This document shows, piece after piece, positions 11,764 to 20,269 of a stretch of DNA of 64,000 bases. The position numbers were made by a program, and so were the translations under genes. The notes beneath the pieces were generated by a model that ran no database searches, was not told the DNA's origin, and saw only the letters and a list, made by a program, of their open reading frames with translations. Position 1 is the first letter of the stretch. The number at the start of each line of letters is the position of its first letter. This DNA comes from Ruegeria meonggei (GTDB lineage Bacteria; Pseudomonadota; Alphaproteobacteria; Rhodobacterales; Rhodobacteraceae): positions 95,721 to 159,720 of the forward strand of contig NZ_FWFP01000012.1 of NCBI RefSeq assembly GCF_900172215.1. Direction: 5' to 3'.

Positions 11764-11796
11764 ACCGGTTACGCAGCTGCGTAACCGGTTTTTTTG
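11764..11796 (+). terminator. Rho-independent terminator after tsf
   Basis: A perfect 26-bp palindrome (11764-11789; half-site ACCGGTTACGCAG) followed by a run of seven T. It ends the rpsB-tsf transcript. Confidence 0.92.
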
Positions 11797-11814
11797 TGCG
11801 TTTCAGTCATAGGG

Positions 11815-11840
11815 AAACAAAAAGGGACGCCGAAGCGTCC
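11815..11840 (-). terminator. Rho-independent terminator of a minus-strand transcript
   Basis: Read on the minus strand: GGACGC, tetraloop TTCG, GCGTCC, then CTTTTTGTTT. This is a textbook intrinsic terminator. It ends a minus-strand RNA although the nearest minus-strand gene (the luxR-type gene) stops 270 bases upstream and has its own hairpin at 12077-12102. Confidence 0.85.
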
Positions 11841-12036
11841 ACGTCTATTACACGTTTGGATTGAGGGGCCCCGCAAGATGGGGATGGTCGAGGCCCCCCA
11901 AAATTCCGACAAAGGTACGTGGACGAATAGACGCCCCTGTGTCAGAGCAACCGGAGAGCCTTGGAATTGCAAAGATCCGATCAAAACGTTCCCTGGCTAA
12001 AGCCACCACTCACGGAACAATATTACTTTGCAATTC
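11815..12036 (-). ncRNA. Candidate structured small RNA between luxR-type gene and tsf
   Basis: Minus strand. Domain 1 is a nested hairpin: outer 11-bp stem GAATTGCAAAG/CTTTGCAATTC (12026-12036 with 11964-11974), then GTTCC/GGAAC (12014-12018 with 11988-11992), then TGGC/GCCA (12002-12005 with 11994-11997). Domain 2: CGTCTATT (11926-11933) pairs with AATAGACG (11842-11849) around a GGGGCC/GGCCCC hairpin. Alternatively CGTCCACGT (11917-11925) can pair with ACGTGGACG (11836-11844), which would break the terminator stem. No protein frame of substance is present. No promoter is clear, and no Rfam family was recognised by eye. It may also be a long 3' UTR of the luxR-type mRNA. Confidence 0.5.
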
Positions 12037-12076
12037 GGGTTCAGATTTGGAAAGTCATGATTTCCTTACCCTAGGT

Positions 12077-12102
12077 AAATTGACGCAGCTTAGCGTCAAT
12101 TT
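12077..12102 (-). terminator. Hairpin after luxR-type gene
   Basis: Perfect 10-bp stem AAATTGACGC/GCGTCAATTT with 6-base loop, starting 8 bases after the luxR-type stop codon. The U-run is short and partly inside the stem, so termination may be partial. Confidence 0.5.
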
Positions 12103-12109
12103 TGATGAC

Positions 12110-12865
12110 TCAGGCCTCGACGACAAACATCTGGTTTTGCAGCGATGCTTTCAAAACGGCCTGTGCCGTCGTCTCAACCGAAAGCGAATCGCGCGCCAGC
12201 CTCAGGTGCTTTTCCACGGTCGCCGCCGTCAGTCCCATCAACAAGGCGATATCCTGCGTGGTCTTGCCATCACCAACCCATTGCAATGCCTCGCGCTGTC
12301 GTTTGGTCAGCGCGCGGTTCGGCGCGTTGTAGGGCAGGGTGAGGATCTTCAAATGCGCGACATTGTTCATCAACAGGATATCGTCACCATGTTCCGCCCA
12401 GATCTCATCCACCTCTGCCTGTGTCAGCGTGTCACGCGCAGACAGAGAAATCGCGCCTTTCGACCGCATGGATACCGACGTGAAGCTGACCGTGTATCCG
12501 GAAATGACCTTCTTGGACTTGTTGAATTCAATAACCGCACGTTCTTTCGGGGTCAGAGTGCCCGCCGACATCTGATCCTGCGTCATCTTCCAGCTTGCCG
12601 CACCTTCGTTCTGCAGTGCCCACTTCAACATCGGGGCATGGAAATACAATCCACCCCGGAGAAAACCGTCCAGGTATTCCTGTCCATGGTTCGTCAGAAT
12701 CACAAAGTCTTCAGGATCACCCAAAGATGTTTCAGTGCGATACTGGGTGTATCCGTAAAGAAGCCGAATGAACCCGTACTTTGCCATTTGCCGGCAATGC
12801 GCGTCCCAAAGCTCTTCCAGCGTCTTTGTATAGCTGAGGAAGTGAAGGTATTCGCTCAGCTTCAT
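12110..12865 (-). CDS. LuxR family regulator with autoinducer-binding domain (solo)
   Basis: 251 residues. Residues about 10-165 are the autoinducer-binding domain; residues about 183-245 are the LuxR helix-turn-helix ('LTKRQREALQW', 'IALLMGLTAATVEKHL'). Aligning the pocket without gaps to LasR/TraR, the conserved W57, Y61 and D70 (TraR numbering) become Y64, F68 and A77, while P78, W92 and probably G123 are kept. The lost Asp normally binds the lactone amide, so the ligand may not be a standard acyl-homoserine lactone. No luxI-type synthase is in the window. It overlaps aroQ by 4 bases (ATGA), so it is co-transcribed with it. Confidence 0.88.
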   Translation of the reverse strand: MKLSEYLHFLSYTKTLEELWDAHCRQMAKYGFIRLLYGYTQYRTETSLGDPEDFVILTNHGQEYLDGFLRGGLYFHAPMLKWALQNEGAASWKMTQDQMSAGTLTPKERAVIEFNKSKKVISGYTVSFTSVSMRSKGAISLSARDTLTQAEVDEIWAEHGDDILLMNNVAHLKILTLPYNAPNRALTKRQREALQWVGDGKTTQDIALLMGLTAATVEKHLRLARDSLSVETTAQAVLKASLQNQMFVVEA

Positions 12866-13311
12866 CCAACCCCTCCCCGTTTCAGATGCGCCGACAGGGC
12901 GTCCAGCGCCAGTACATAGCTCTGCGCCCCAAAGCCGCTGATCTGCCCGACGGCGACCTTCGAGATGTAGGATTTGTGGCGGAACGCCTCACGCGCATGG
13001 ATGTTGGACAGATGCACCTCGATCACCGGAAGTTCGACCGATGCAATCGCGTCCATCAAGGCGATCGACGTATGCGTATAGGCTCCGGCATTCAGAACGA
13101 TCCCGTCATGCACGCCCTTGGCAGCGTGAATAGCGTCAATCAGGGCACCTTCGTGGTTGGATTGAAGACACGACACATCAAAGCCAAGAGAAGCTCCGTG
13201 GCTTTGGCACAAATCTTCAACCATCTTCAACGTGGTGCTACCGTAAACCTCAGGCTGACGCGTCCCCAGAAGGTTAAGGTTCGGACCATTCAAAATCAGA
13301 GCTTTTTGCAT
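12862..13311 (-). CDS. aroQ: 3-dehydroquinate dehydratase, type II
   Basis: 149 residues. 'ILNGPNLNLLGTRQPEVYG' (with the catalytic Tyr loop), 'QSNHEGALIDAIH', 'NAGAYTHTSIALMDAI' and 'EVHLSNIHAREAFRHKS' (catalytic His) are the type II DHQase motifs. It dehydrates 3-dehydroquinate in the shikimate pathway, forming dodecameric enzymes elsewhere. GGTGAA precedes the ATG at 13311; a longer frame to 13377 is rejected because the family start is here. It is the upstream partner of the LuxR-type gene. Confidence 0.95.
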   Translation of the reverse strand: MQKALILNGPNLNLLGTRQPEVYGSTTLKMVEDLCQSHGASLGFDVSCLQSNHEGALIDAIHAAKGVHDGIVLNAGAYTHTSIALMDAIASVELPVIEVHLSNIHAREAFRHKSYISKVAVGQISGFGAQSYVLALDALSAHLKRGGVG

Positions 13312-13438
13312 TATTTCACCGTTCCCATAACAGGTTGATAAACGCGAATTGGTGGGAATGTCTACCGGTCCGCGCACTCATGACGCGAACGTCGCCCAGC
13401 AGACACCCCATATGTCGAGTTTTCACTTGGTGATTTGC

Positions 13439-14440
13439 TCAGACCTCATCCAGCGTGACGACTATTTTTCCAAGCGCTGAGCGGTCGGCCAAATGAACCA
13501 ACGCCTCAGCCGCGCGGTCCAGTGAGTACCTGGCGCTGATCTGAGGCTTGACCTGACCGCTCGCGTACAACCCAAACAATTCACTTACATTTTCGGCATG
13601 CCCCTTGGGATCACGGAAAACCGACGCCCCCCAGAATACACCCACGATCTGACAGCCTTTCAACAACGGCAAGTTCAGCGGAACCTTGGGAATTCCGGCC
13701 GGAAATCCGACAACAAGGTAACGACCGTTCCAGGCCATGCTACGCAGCGCGGGTTCAGCATAGTCGCCACCCACCGCGTCATAGACGACGTCCACGCCTT
13801 CGCCACCGGCCAATGCCTTGATTTCAGAAGAAAACGCCTTTTGCGCGTCCCTGTCCATGTCACGCGCATATACGATTGTCTCGTCCGCGCCGATCTTACG
13901 GCAGAATTCCGCTTTGTCCGGCGAAGACACCGCTGCAATCACGCGTGCGCCCATCGCCTTGCCAAGCTCAATCGCAGCCGATCCAACACCGCCGGCGGCG
14001 CCAAGGATAAGCAGGGTTTCCCCCTGTCGAATGGCAGCGCGATCCTTCAGTGCATGGTAGGAAGTGCCGTAGGTAAAGATGAAACAGGCGGCTTCCTCGA
14101 ACGGTATCGTTTCAGGAAACTTCACTGCCATCTTGGCCTTGAGCGTCAGATGCGTGGCAAAGCCCCCATGACCGGTCAGCGCAAGAACACGGTCGCCCAC
14201 CTCAAACCCGCTCACACCGTCACCAACCGCCTGAACCACGCCCGCGATCTCGCCCCCCGGTGCAAAAGGTCGCGGCGGTTTGATCTGGTACAGATCCCGG
14301 ATCATCAGCGTATCGGGGAAATTAACACCGGCCGCCTTAACCGCAACCAGCAATTCACCCTTGCCTGGCACAGGATCGGGCAGGGTGGTCAATTCCAGAG
14401 TTTCCGGTCCACCCGGAGCGACGCTGAGTAAAGCTTGCAT
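13439..14440 (-). CDS. NADPH:quinone oxidoreductase family protein (zinc-free MDR)
   Basis: 333 residues. Medium-chain dehydrogenase fold: N-terminal GroES-like part 'VKAAGVNFPDTLMIRDLYQ', 'PFAPGGEIAGVV', then Rossmann motif 'LILGAAGGVGSAAIELGKAMGARVIA'. The zinc-binding Cys/His set of alcohol dehydrogenases is absent, placing it with quinone reductase/enoyl reductase-like members. Substrate unknown; many relatives act on quinones or enoyl-CoA compounds. Divergent from the SDR gene that begins at 14573, with 132 bases between. Confidence 0.88.
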   Translation of the reverse strand: MQALLSVAPGGPETLELTTLPDPVPGKGELLVAVKAAGVNFPDTLMIRDLYQIKPPRPFAPGGEIAGVVQAVGDGVSGFEVGDRVLALTGHGGFATHLTLKAKMAVKFPETIPFEEAACFIFTYGTSYHALKDRAAIRQGETLLILGAAGGVGSAAIELGKAMGARVIAAVSSPDKAEFCRKIGADETIVYARDMDRDAQKAFSSEIKALAGGEGVDVVYDAVGGDYAEPALRSMAWNGRYLVVGFPAGIPKVPLNLPLLKGCQIVGVFWGASVFRDPKGHAENVSELFGLYASGQVKPQISARYSLDRAAEALVHLADRSALGKIVVTLDEV

Positions 14441-14572
14441 ATCTGGCCTGATGTCCTTGTTATTTGTTCAGAAGGACCTTTGGCGCGGCAGCGGGTGTTG
14501 TCAAGAATTCAGGGTGATGCAAATCTGATCACCATCACCCAAGCGCCCATAATCAATATTGAGGAGCAGACC

Positions 14573-15391
14573 ATGACCCCCGAAACGCTTTTTTCATTGC
14601 AGGGCAAGACCGCTCTTGTAACCGGTGGCGCCACGGGAATTGGGCGCATGGCCGCCGAGGCACTTGTGCGCGCCGGCGCGCGGGTCCTTATTGCTTCGCG
14701 CAAAGCAGAGGCATGCGAGGCCGTTGCAGATGAGTTGAACGAATTGGACGCCCCCGGCAGCGCTGAAGGGTTCGGCGGGGATGTCGGCACGAAAGAGGGG
14801 ATCGATGCTCTGGTGTCGGAAGTTATAGGCCGAACGCAACGCCTTGATATTCTGATGAATAACGCGGGTGTATCCTGGGGTGCACCAATGGGGCAATTCC
14901 CTTATGACGCGTGGGATAAGGTCATGTCCGTCAACGTTGCGGGTATTTTCGACCTGTCCCAAAAACTGCTGCCGATGTTGATGAAATCAGGCACACCCGA
15001 TGATCCAGCCCGCGTGGTCAATGTTGGCTCGGTCATGGGGGAGGTTCCGATGGGTGATGGCGCCTATAGCTACTCCGCTTCTAAAGCAGCCGTTCTGCAT
15101 CTGACCAAGATCATGGCAAAAGAACTGGCGCCCTATCACGTCACCGTAAACGCACTGGCCCCCGGGCCGTTTGTGTCGCGCATGACCGCGTTTGCGACCG
15201 CTGACGAAGGCACCCGTGACAAAGTGGGCAAGTCGGTGCCCCTGGGCCGCGTCGGACGTGACGAGGACATCGCCGGATGTATGCTGTTCCTTTGCGGCCA
15301 GGGCGGCAGTTACATCACCGGGGCCGTGATCCCCGTATCCGGCGGCATCAACGTGGTGACGGCCGGTAACATTTTTGCCGAAGCGCTTTAG
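14573..15391 (+). CDS. SDR family oxidoreductase
   Basis: 272 residues. 'ALVTGGATGIGRMAAEAL' (TGxxxGIG cofactor motif), 'NNAGVSWG' and the catalytic 'YSYSASKAA' (YxxxK) with upstream Ser in 'VNVGSVMGE' define a classical short-chain dehydrogenase; C-terminal 'ITGAVIPVSGG' is typical. Substrate unknown; the company of acyl-CoA-type genes hints at lipid or hydroxyacyl metabolism. GAGGAG lies 8 bases before the ATG; a frame from 14435 is not credible. Followed 11 bases later by a phosphotransferase. Confidence 0.9.
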   Translation: MTPETLFSLQGKTALVTGGATGIGRMAAEALVRAGARVLIASRKAEACEAVADELNELDAPGSAEGFGGDVGTKEGIDALVSEVIGRTQRLDILMNNAGVSWGAPMGQFPYDAWDKVMSVNVAGIFDLSQKLLPMLMKSGTPDDPARVVNVGSVMGEVPMGDGAYSYSASKAAVLHLTKIMAKELAPYHVTVNALAPGPFVSRMTAFATADEGTRDKVGKSVPLGRVGRDEDIAGCMLFLCGQGGSYITGAVIPVSGGINVVTAGNIFAEAL

Positions 15392-15402
15392 GGGCCTGAG
15401 GG

Positions 15403-16425
15403 ATGACCGATAACACCGCACTGGATCTGCCCGCCATCGACGCCTATCTCAGCGCGCATCTCGACGGTTACAATGGCCCACTCAAAGCGACAAAGTTCGA
15501 CGTCGGCCAATCTAACCCGACCTTTGAGCTGCGCACACCAGCCAAGAAATATGTATTGCGCCGAAAGCCACCAGGCGTTCTCTTGAAATCCGCCCACGCA
15601 GTAGACCGTGAATACCGCGTGCAAACAGCCCTCGCGGGCACCAAGGTTCCAGTCCCCGAGATGTATCTTTTATGCGAGGATAGCACCGTAATAGGCTCTG
15701 ATTTCTACATCATGGAACGCCTTGATGGGCGCACTTTTCTTGAGCCCACGATGGAAAGTCAAAGCGTTGAAACGCGCAAAGCTATACTGGACGAAATGAA
15801 CCGGGTTCTGGCCGAGTTGCATATGGTTGACGTCGACGCAGTCGGACTTTCGGATTACGGCCCGCCCGGCAATTACTTTGAGCGTCAAATCGGGCGCTGG
15901 ACCAAACAGTACCGTGCCTCGGAAACAACTCAGATACCGGATATGGACACGCTGATCACGACGCTTGAACAGTCGGTGCCTGCGGATGACGGGCAGCGCA
16001 CGCTTGTGCACGGTGACTATCGCATCGACAATCTGATGTTCGCAAAAGACGGAACCAACTGCCTAGGCGTTCTGGACTGGGAGCTTTCGACAATCGGTCA
16101 CCCCTATGCAGATTTGGCAGCCGTCATTATGCAATGGCAGATGCCGCCCGGCAAAGAAGGGCGCGGCCTGGCCGGAATTGACCGAGCAAATCTGGGCCTG
16201 CCGTCAGACCAAGCCTTTATCGAGCAGTATTGCCAGCGAAGGGGACTGCCGGGGATCGACAAATTCGGCTTCTACCTTGCCTTTAATTTCTTTCGCATGG
16301 CGGGGATTCTGCAAGGAGTCTATAAACGCGCGCTGGATGGCAACGCGTCAGACCCAAAACGAGCACAAGTTTTTGGGGCTTATGTCCCTATGTTCGCGCG
16401 GCACGGTCTGGCCGCACTGAAATGA
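15403..16425 (+). CDS. Phosphotransferase family protein (APH/choline-kinase fold)
   Basis: 340 residues. 'GQSNPTFEL', 'YVLRRKPPG' (ATP-lysine region), 'TLVHGDYRIDNLMF' (Brenner HGDxxxxN) and 'LGVLDWELSTIGHPYADLA' (DxD-type metal site) show an active aminoglycoside-phosphotransferase-like fold. Members of this branch sit as domains or neighbours of long-chain acyl-CoA dehydrogenases (ACAD10/11-like), where they are thought to phosphorylate hydroxyacyl substrates. It is in one operon with the upstream SDR. Antibiotic resistance is not the likely role. Confidence 0.87.
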   Translation: MTDNTALDLPAIDAYLSAHLDGYNGPLKATKFDVGQSNPTFELRTPAKKYVLRRKPPGVLLKSAHAVDREYRVQTALAGTKVPVPEMYLLCEDSTVIGSDFYIMERLDGRTFLEPTMESQSVETRKAILDEMNRVLAELHMVDVDAVGLSDYGPPGNYFERQIGRWTKQYRASETTQIPDMDTLITTLEQSVPADDGQRTLVHGDYRIDNLMFAKDGTNCLGVLDWELSTIGHPYADLAAVIMQWQMPPGKEGRGLAGIDRANLGLPSDQAFIEQYCQRRGLPGIDKFGFYLAFNFFRMAGILQGVYKRALDGNASDPKRAQVFGAYVPMFARHGLAALK

Positions 16426-16448
16426 GAAAACGAATATAGAGCAAGCGA

Positions 16449-17054
16449 TCACGCCAAACCTTTCAACTCGAGGTTAAGGTTCCCAAGGCTGTTTTTGCCA
16501 AAGAACATCTCGTTTTGGACGAACATGGTAGGCACACCGAAAACGCCTTTTTTGACCGCAGCTTTCGTTTGATCCTTGAGCTGCTGTTTGATGTCCACAT
16601 TGGTCATGGCCTCGCGCATCTTGCGTACGGGTAGGTCGTTTTCACGCAGGATTTCGGACAATACGCTCAGATCATCCACTTTTTGACCATGCACCCATAT
16701 CGCATCAAATATGGCGTCTATATATCTGGCTTCCCAAGGTTTTCCAGATGCAAAGACAGCACCTCGCATTGCAAACTTGGTATCCACGGGAAAGTGAGGG
16801 CTCATATGAAAACTCACTTTTCGCGCACGCGCAAACCTGTGCAGATCATGAGTGAGATAGGCGGTCTTCTGGCGGTTCTCGGAAAACGCCTGAAACGGGC
16901 TTTGGTTGTTCGTCACTTTGAAAATCGTCGCCAACAATGCTGGAACATAGTGCACATATGCGCCGTGCTTTTTGGCAAGGGCTGGTAGTGCCTTGTAGGC
17001 AAGATAGGCGTTAGGGCTACAGAAATCATACACAAAATCTATTTGTTGCGCCAT
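16449..17054 (-). CDS. 2-hydroxychromene-2-carboxylate isomerase family protein
   Basis: 201 residues. 'IDFVYDFCSPNAYLAYKALP' and 'GVFGVPTMFVQNEMFFGKNSLG' (cis-Pro loop and F.G...L) mark the kappa-class glutathione transferase/DsbA-like HCCA isomerase family. The family includes isomerases of naphthalene degradation and general GSH transferases; the true substrate is open. ATG at 17054 has GGAGGAG seven bases upstream. Convergent with the phosphotransferase gene, divergent from the serine hydrolase gene. Confidence 0.85.
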   Translation of the reverse strand: MAQQIDFVYDFCSPNAYLAYKALPALAKKHGAYVHYVPALLATIFKVTNNQSPFQAFSENRQKTAYLTHDLHRFARARKVSFHMSPHFPVDTKFAMRGAVFASGKPWEARYIDAIFDAIWVHGQKVDDLSVLSEILRENDLPVRKMREAMTNVDIKQQLKDQTKAAVKKGVFGVPTMFVQNEMFFGKNSLGNLNLELKGLA

Positions 17055-17236
17055 GTTTCTCCTCCGACGTGTGATCAAGGAAACCGCACGAACTCGTATT
17101 CACCGATTCTGTTCCCAACCTAGTGTATCAGGATGGCGGAGGAATTCGCTGAGTTTGTAGAGGCGTTGCGCGGATTTCCCTGTCAATTCAGCGGATAAGC
17201 CCGCAAAATCGTGATAATTAGCAAAGGGTCAAATCT

Positions 17237-18466
17237 ATGGGCAGTCAATCAGCGTTCGACACAGGGCGGTTAACCCGCACTTGCAGCTGGATGCAGCGCT
17301 ATGTCGACCAAAGGAAATACGCGGGCAGTTCGCTTTTGGTGAAACATAACGGGTCCGAGGTTTTCTACTACGCCTGCGGTCACCGCAGCGTGGAACAGGA
17401 CCTGCCATTCGAACGCGATACCATCGTGCGCATCTACTCGATGACCAAACCGGTCACAACGGTCGCGTTGATGATGTTGGTGGAACAGGGCCTGGTACAT
17501 CTGGACGCCAGACTTTCGGACATCCTGCCCGAATTCAGCCGCATGCAAGCGCTGATCAGCGGCGCAGAACGGTTGGATCAGACAGAGGATGCGCCGTCGC
17601 CAACCCTACATCAGTTGCTGACGCATACCAGCGGTTTCAGCTATCCGTTCAATCCGGGTCTCCTGCCTGAGGCGATGGATGAGGTTGACCTTCTTTTCAA
17701 GCCAAACCAAGGTGTTTTAGCTGATCGTGTAAGTGATTTGGCCAACCTTCCACTGGCCTTTCAACCCGGCACCCGCTGGGAATATTCGGTCGGCATCGAC
17801 GTGATCGGCAGAGTTGTCGAGGTAATCTCGGGCCAACCTCTCGACCAGTTTTTTACGCAGAAAATCCTTGATCCACTTGGGATGCATGACACCGGCTTTT
17901 CAATCCCGTCGGGGGCAAGGGACCGGTTTGCCTCGCTTTATACGCCTTTGGCTGGGGACATGATGGAATTGAACGCCGCTGAAACCGGCGACGACACATT
18001 GCGGCTTGTAGATGAAGCGGGCAGCTCTCCGTTTGAAAACACCACCACTTTTTCCGCGGGCGGTGGGCTGGTCAGCACACTCGATGACTACTCGCGTTTC
18101 GCTGAAATGCTGCGCAATCATGGGGTGGGAAATGGTCATAGGTTATTAGGATCGCAGACCATAGAGTTCATGTTATGTAACCACTTACCGGGCGACATTG
18201 CATCATTGGGGCCGCAGAGTTTTGCCGAACAACCGATGAATGGCACAGGTTTTGGTCTGGGGGGTGCTGTCGTGATTGACCCGGGTCGGGCAGGGGTTCC
18301 GGGCTCGGTTGGCGATTTCAGCTGGGGCGGCATGGCGTCGACCTTTTTCTGGATCGATCGCGTCAACGACCTGAGCGTTGTCTTCCTAACCCAGCTGTCA
18401 CCCTCCAGCTCTTATCCATCCCGGGCCGAGCTCAAGGCGCTTGTCATTGGGGCAATGATTGAATGA
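17237..18466 (+). CDS. Serine hydrolase, class C beta-lactamase-like
   Basis: 409 residues. 'IYSMTKPVTTVALMMLVEQG' carries the SxxK pair (S68, K71), and 'WEYSVGIDVIG' supplies the YxN-like tyrosine (Y183-S-V, Asn replaced). 'LLTHTSGFSYPF' and a final glycine-rich 'FSWGGMASTFFW' also match the family. This branch (EstB/LovD-like) mostly contains esterases, transesterases and peptidases rather than true beta-lactamases. No signal peptide is visible, so it is probably cytosolic, which also argues against a resistance role. Confidence 0.87.
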   Translation: MGSQSAFDTGRLTRTCSWMQRYVDQRKYAGSSLLVKHNGSEVFYYACGHRSVEQDLPFERDTIVRIYSMTKPVTTVALMMLVEQGLVHLDARLSDILPEFSRMQALISGAERLDQTEDAPSPTLHQLLTHTSGFSYPFNPGLLPEAMDEVDLLFKPNQGVLADRVSDLANLPLAFQPGTRWEYSVGIDVIGRVVEVISGQPLDQFFTQKILDPLGMHDTGFSIPSGARDRFASLYTPLAGDMMELNAAETGDDTLRLVDEAGSSPFENTTTFSAGGGLVSTLDDYSRFAEMLRNHGVGNGHRLLGSQTIEFMLCNHLPGDIASLGPQSFAEQPMNGTGFGLGGAVVIDPGRAGVPGSVGDFSWGGMASTFFWIDRVNDLSVVFLTQLSPSSSYPSRAELKALVIGAMIE

Positions 18467-18515
18467 CGCCCTAAGCGCTGATATCCCACACAGACACCCA
18501 ACCGGAGAACCGATC

Positions 18516-19376
18516 ATGACCGAAGCAGAACGCGTCCTTCTGGACCTTTTGGACATCGAACGGCTTGAGGTAGATCTGTTCCGGGGCACCGGGTCAGGCG
18601 GTGAAACGCCAATGCGAATTTTTGGTGGGCAGGTCATCGCGCAAGCCCTGGCAGCGGCGTATCGAACGGTGGATGACCGCCTGTGCCATTCGCTGCACGC
18701 CTATTTCATTCGCCCAGGTGATCCTACTATTCCTGTTATATATCAGGTTGATAGGGCACGGGATGGAGGTTCTTTTACCACCCGCCGCGTGGTCGCCATT
18801 CAGCACGGCAAACAGATCCTTAACATGTCAGCATCATTCCACATTCAGGACGAAGGTTGGGACCATCACCACCAAATGCCTCGGATGGAGGCTCCGGAAA
18901 CTTATCCGTCCCGGGCGGATTTACGTATGCAATACGTGGATCAGGTGCCGGAAAAGCTGCGCGGAGAGCTTTTACGTGACCGTCCAATCGAAGTGCGCGA
19001 AGCAAGCCACCTAAATCCTTTCAACCCCGAGAAATCGGATGATCGAAACCAGGTCTGGTTTCGCATGAATGCCGCCACCAACGCGGATCAGGTAACTCAA
19101 CACCTGTTATTGGCCTATGCCTCTGATATGTATCTCATGAGCTCTGGCATGCGGCCGCATGGGCTCAGCTGGTTCACTGGCGAAGTCAACGGGGCCAGCC
19201 TGGATCACGCGTTGTGGTTCCATGCGCCGGTACATTTTGAGAACTGGCATCTTTACTCGATGGATTCACCATGGGGTGGGCGAGGGCGCAGCTTTAACCG
19301 GGGCTCAATTTATGCGCAGGACGGAACGTTGATTGCTTCGGTCGCACAGGAAGGGTTGATGCGCAAAGCGCAATAA
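18516..19376 (+). CDS. tesB: Acyl-CoA thioesterase II
   Basis: 286 residues with the double hot-dog fold: 'RIFGGQVIAQALAAAYRTV', 'HSLHAYFIRPGDPTIP', and catalytic-region 'SLDHALWFHAPVHFENWHLY'. It hydrolyses medium- and long-chain acyl-CoA. ATG at 18516 has CGGAGA upstream; the frame from 18459 overlaps the previous gene and is rejected. Part of a lipid-metabolism neighbourhood; convergent with the SDR gene, only 5 bases apart, no terminator seen. Confidence 0.92.
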   Translation: MTEAERVLLDLLDIERLEVDLFRGTGSGGETPMRIFGGQVIAQALAAAYRTVDDRLCHSLHAYFIRPGDPTIPVIYQVDRARDGGSFTTRRVVAIQHGKQILNMSASFHIQDEGWDHHHQMPRMEAPETYPSRADLRMQYVDQVPEKLRGELLRDRPIEVREASHLNPFNPEKSDDRNQVWFRMNAATNADQVTQHLLLAYASDMYLMSSGMRPHGLSWFTGEVNGASLDHALWFHAPVHFENWHLYSMDSPWGGRGRSFNRGSIYAQDGTLIASVAQEGLMRKAQ

Positions 19377-19381
19377 CAGCT

Positions 19382-20149
19382 TTAACTGCCTTCAACAAAC
19401 TGTTGATTTAACTTGCGCATTCCGCCAAGCCAACGCTCATAATTTGCGGATTTGTGGCGCATATAGTCCAAAACCTGCGGATGCGGCAAAATAAGAAACT
19501 GTTCCGTTTCAATGGCTTCAACACAGGCCTGTGCCACGTGTTCAGGTTCAAGCATGCCGTCTATGGACGCAACCGAGACCTCGTGGCCGCGCGTCATTTC
19601 TGACCGAACGGCCTGCGGGCACAAAACGGACACACGCAGGCCTTTATGGCCATAAGTAAGTGAAAGCCATTCTGCAAAACCAACAGCCGCGTGTTTTGTA
19701 ACCCCATAAGGCGCGGCGCCGGGTTGGTTCAACAAACCAGCCGCCGATGCGGTTGTCATGATGTAACCGCCGCCACGTTCCAACATCCGCGGCGCCAGAT
19801 GACGCGCTGTCCAGACATGGGACATGACGTTGATCTTCCAAATGCGATCCCAGTCTTCGTCCGGAACCTCCAGACCACCAAGCGTCAAAATCCCGGCATT
19901 GGCGCAGAACAGATCGATTGGTCCGATGTCATCCTCGACAGTATCAATCAGATCTTTGACATTGGCTTCGTCCGAGACGTCACAGCGCAGAGCATGTCCA
20001 CCTATGGCCGCAGCAACGCGATGCGCGCCGTCTTCGTCGATATCCGCGCAGACGACGATCGCACCTTCGTTGGAAAACCGTTCGGCCAGTCCTTTGCCGA
20101 TACCACCAGCTGCGCCAGTAATTACGACCGTTTTACCGTTCAGGTTCAT
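19382..20149 (-). CDS. SDR family oxidoreductase
   Basis: 255 residues. 'VVITGAAGGIGKGLAERF' (TGxxxGIG), 'CANAGILTLGG' (NAG), 'TTASAAGLLN' (Ser) and 'APYGVTKHAAVG' (YxxxK) define a classical short-chain dehydrogenase with NAD preference suggested by the acidic 'CADID' after the second strand. Substrate unknown. CGGAG precedes the ATG. About 75 bases upstream are overlapping inverted repeats around 20223-20247 that could be an operator. Confidence 0.88.
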   Translation of the reverse strand: MNLNGKTVVITGAAGGIGKGLAERFSNEGAIVVCADIDEDGAHRVAAAIGGHALRCDVSDEANVKDLIDTVEDDIGPIDLFCANAGILTLGGLEVPDEDWDRIWKINVMSHVWTARHLAPRMLERGGGYIMTTASAAGLLNQPGAAPYGVTKHAAVGFAEWLSLTYGHKGLRVSVLCPQAVRSEMTRGHEVSVASIDGMLEPEHVAQACVEAIETEQFLILPHPQVLDYMRHKSANYERWLGGMRKLNQQFVEGS

Positions 20150-20222
20150 CAGAAACTCCGTGCCATTCGTTCAGGACCTGATCGTAAGGCATTGGCAGCA
20201 TTTGGGAAGTGGCAAACCTTGC

Positions 20223-20247
20223 ATGGTATTTATTTACCATAATACCA
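20223..20247. promoter_or_regulatory. Overlapping inverted repeats upstream of SDR gene
   Basis: ATGGTA (20223-20228) with TACCAT (20235-20240), and overlapping it TGGTATT (20224-20230) with AATACCA (20241-20247). The site lies between gcdH and the SDR gene, both on the minus strand, and could be a repressor site or leader hairpin. No regulator is assigned. Confidence 0.3.
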
Positions 20248-20269
20248 ATTACACGATTATTTTTACACC

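Noticed and set aside
11815..12036. tmRNA, 6S RNA, SRP RNA or RNase P RNA
   Set aside because: None of the expected conserved elements (T-arm, tag frame, GGAAG tetraloop region, GAGGAAAGTCC) was found in this segment.
12110..12865. A complete LuxI/LuxR quorum-sensing pair
   Set aside because: No acyl-homoserine-lactone synthase gene is present on either side.
15403..16425. Aminoglycoside resistance kinase
   Set aside because: The fold is shared, but the neighbours and length fit the acyl-CoA-associated phosphotransferase branch.
17237..18466. Antibiotic-resistance beta-lactamase
   Set aside because: It has SxxK but lacks a signal peptide and the normal YxN asparagine; it fits the esterase-like branch.
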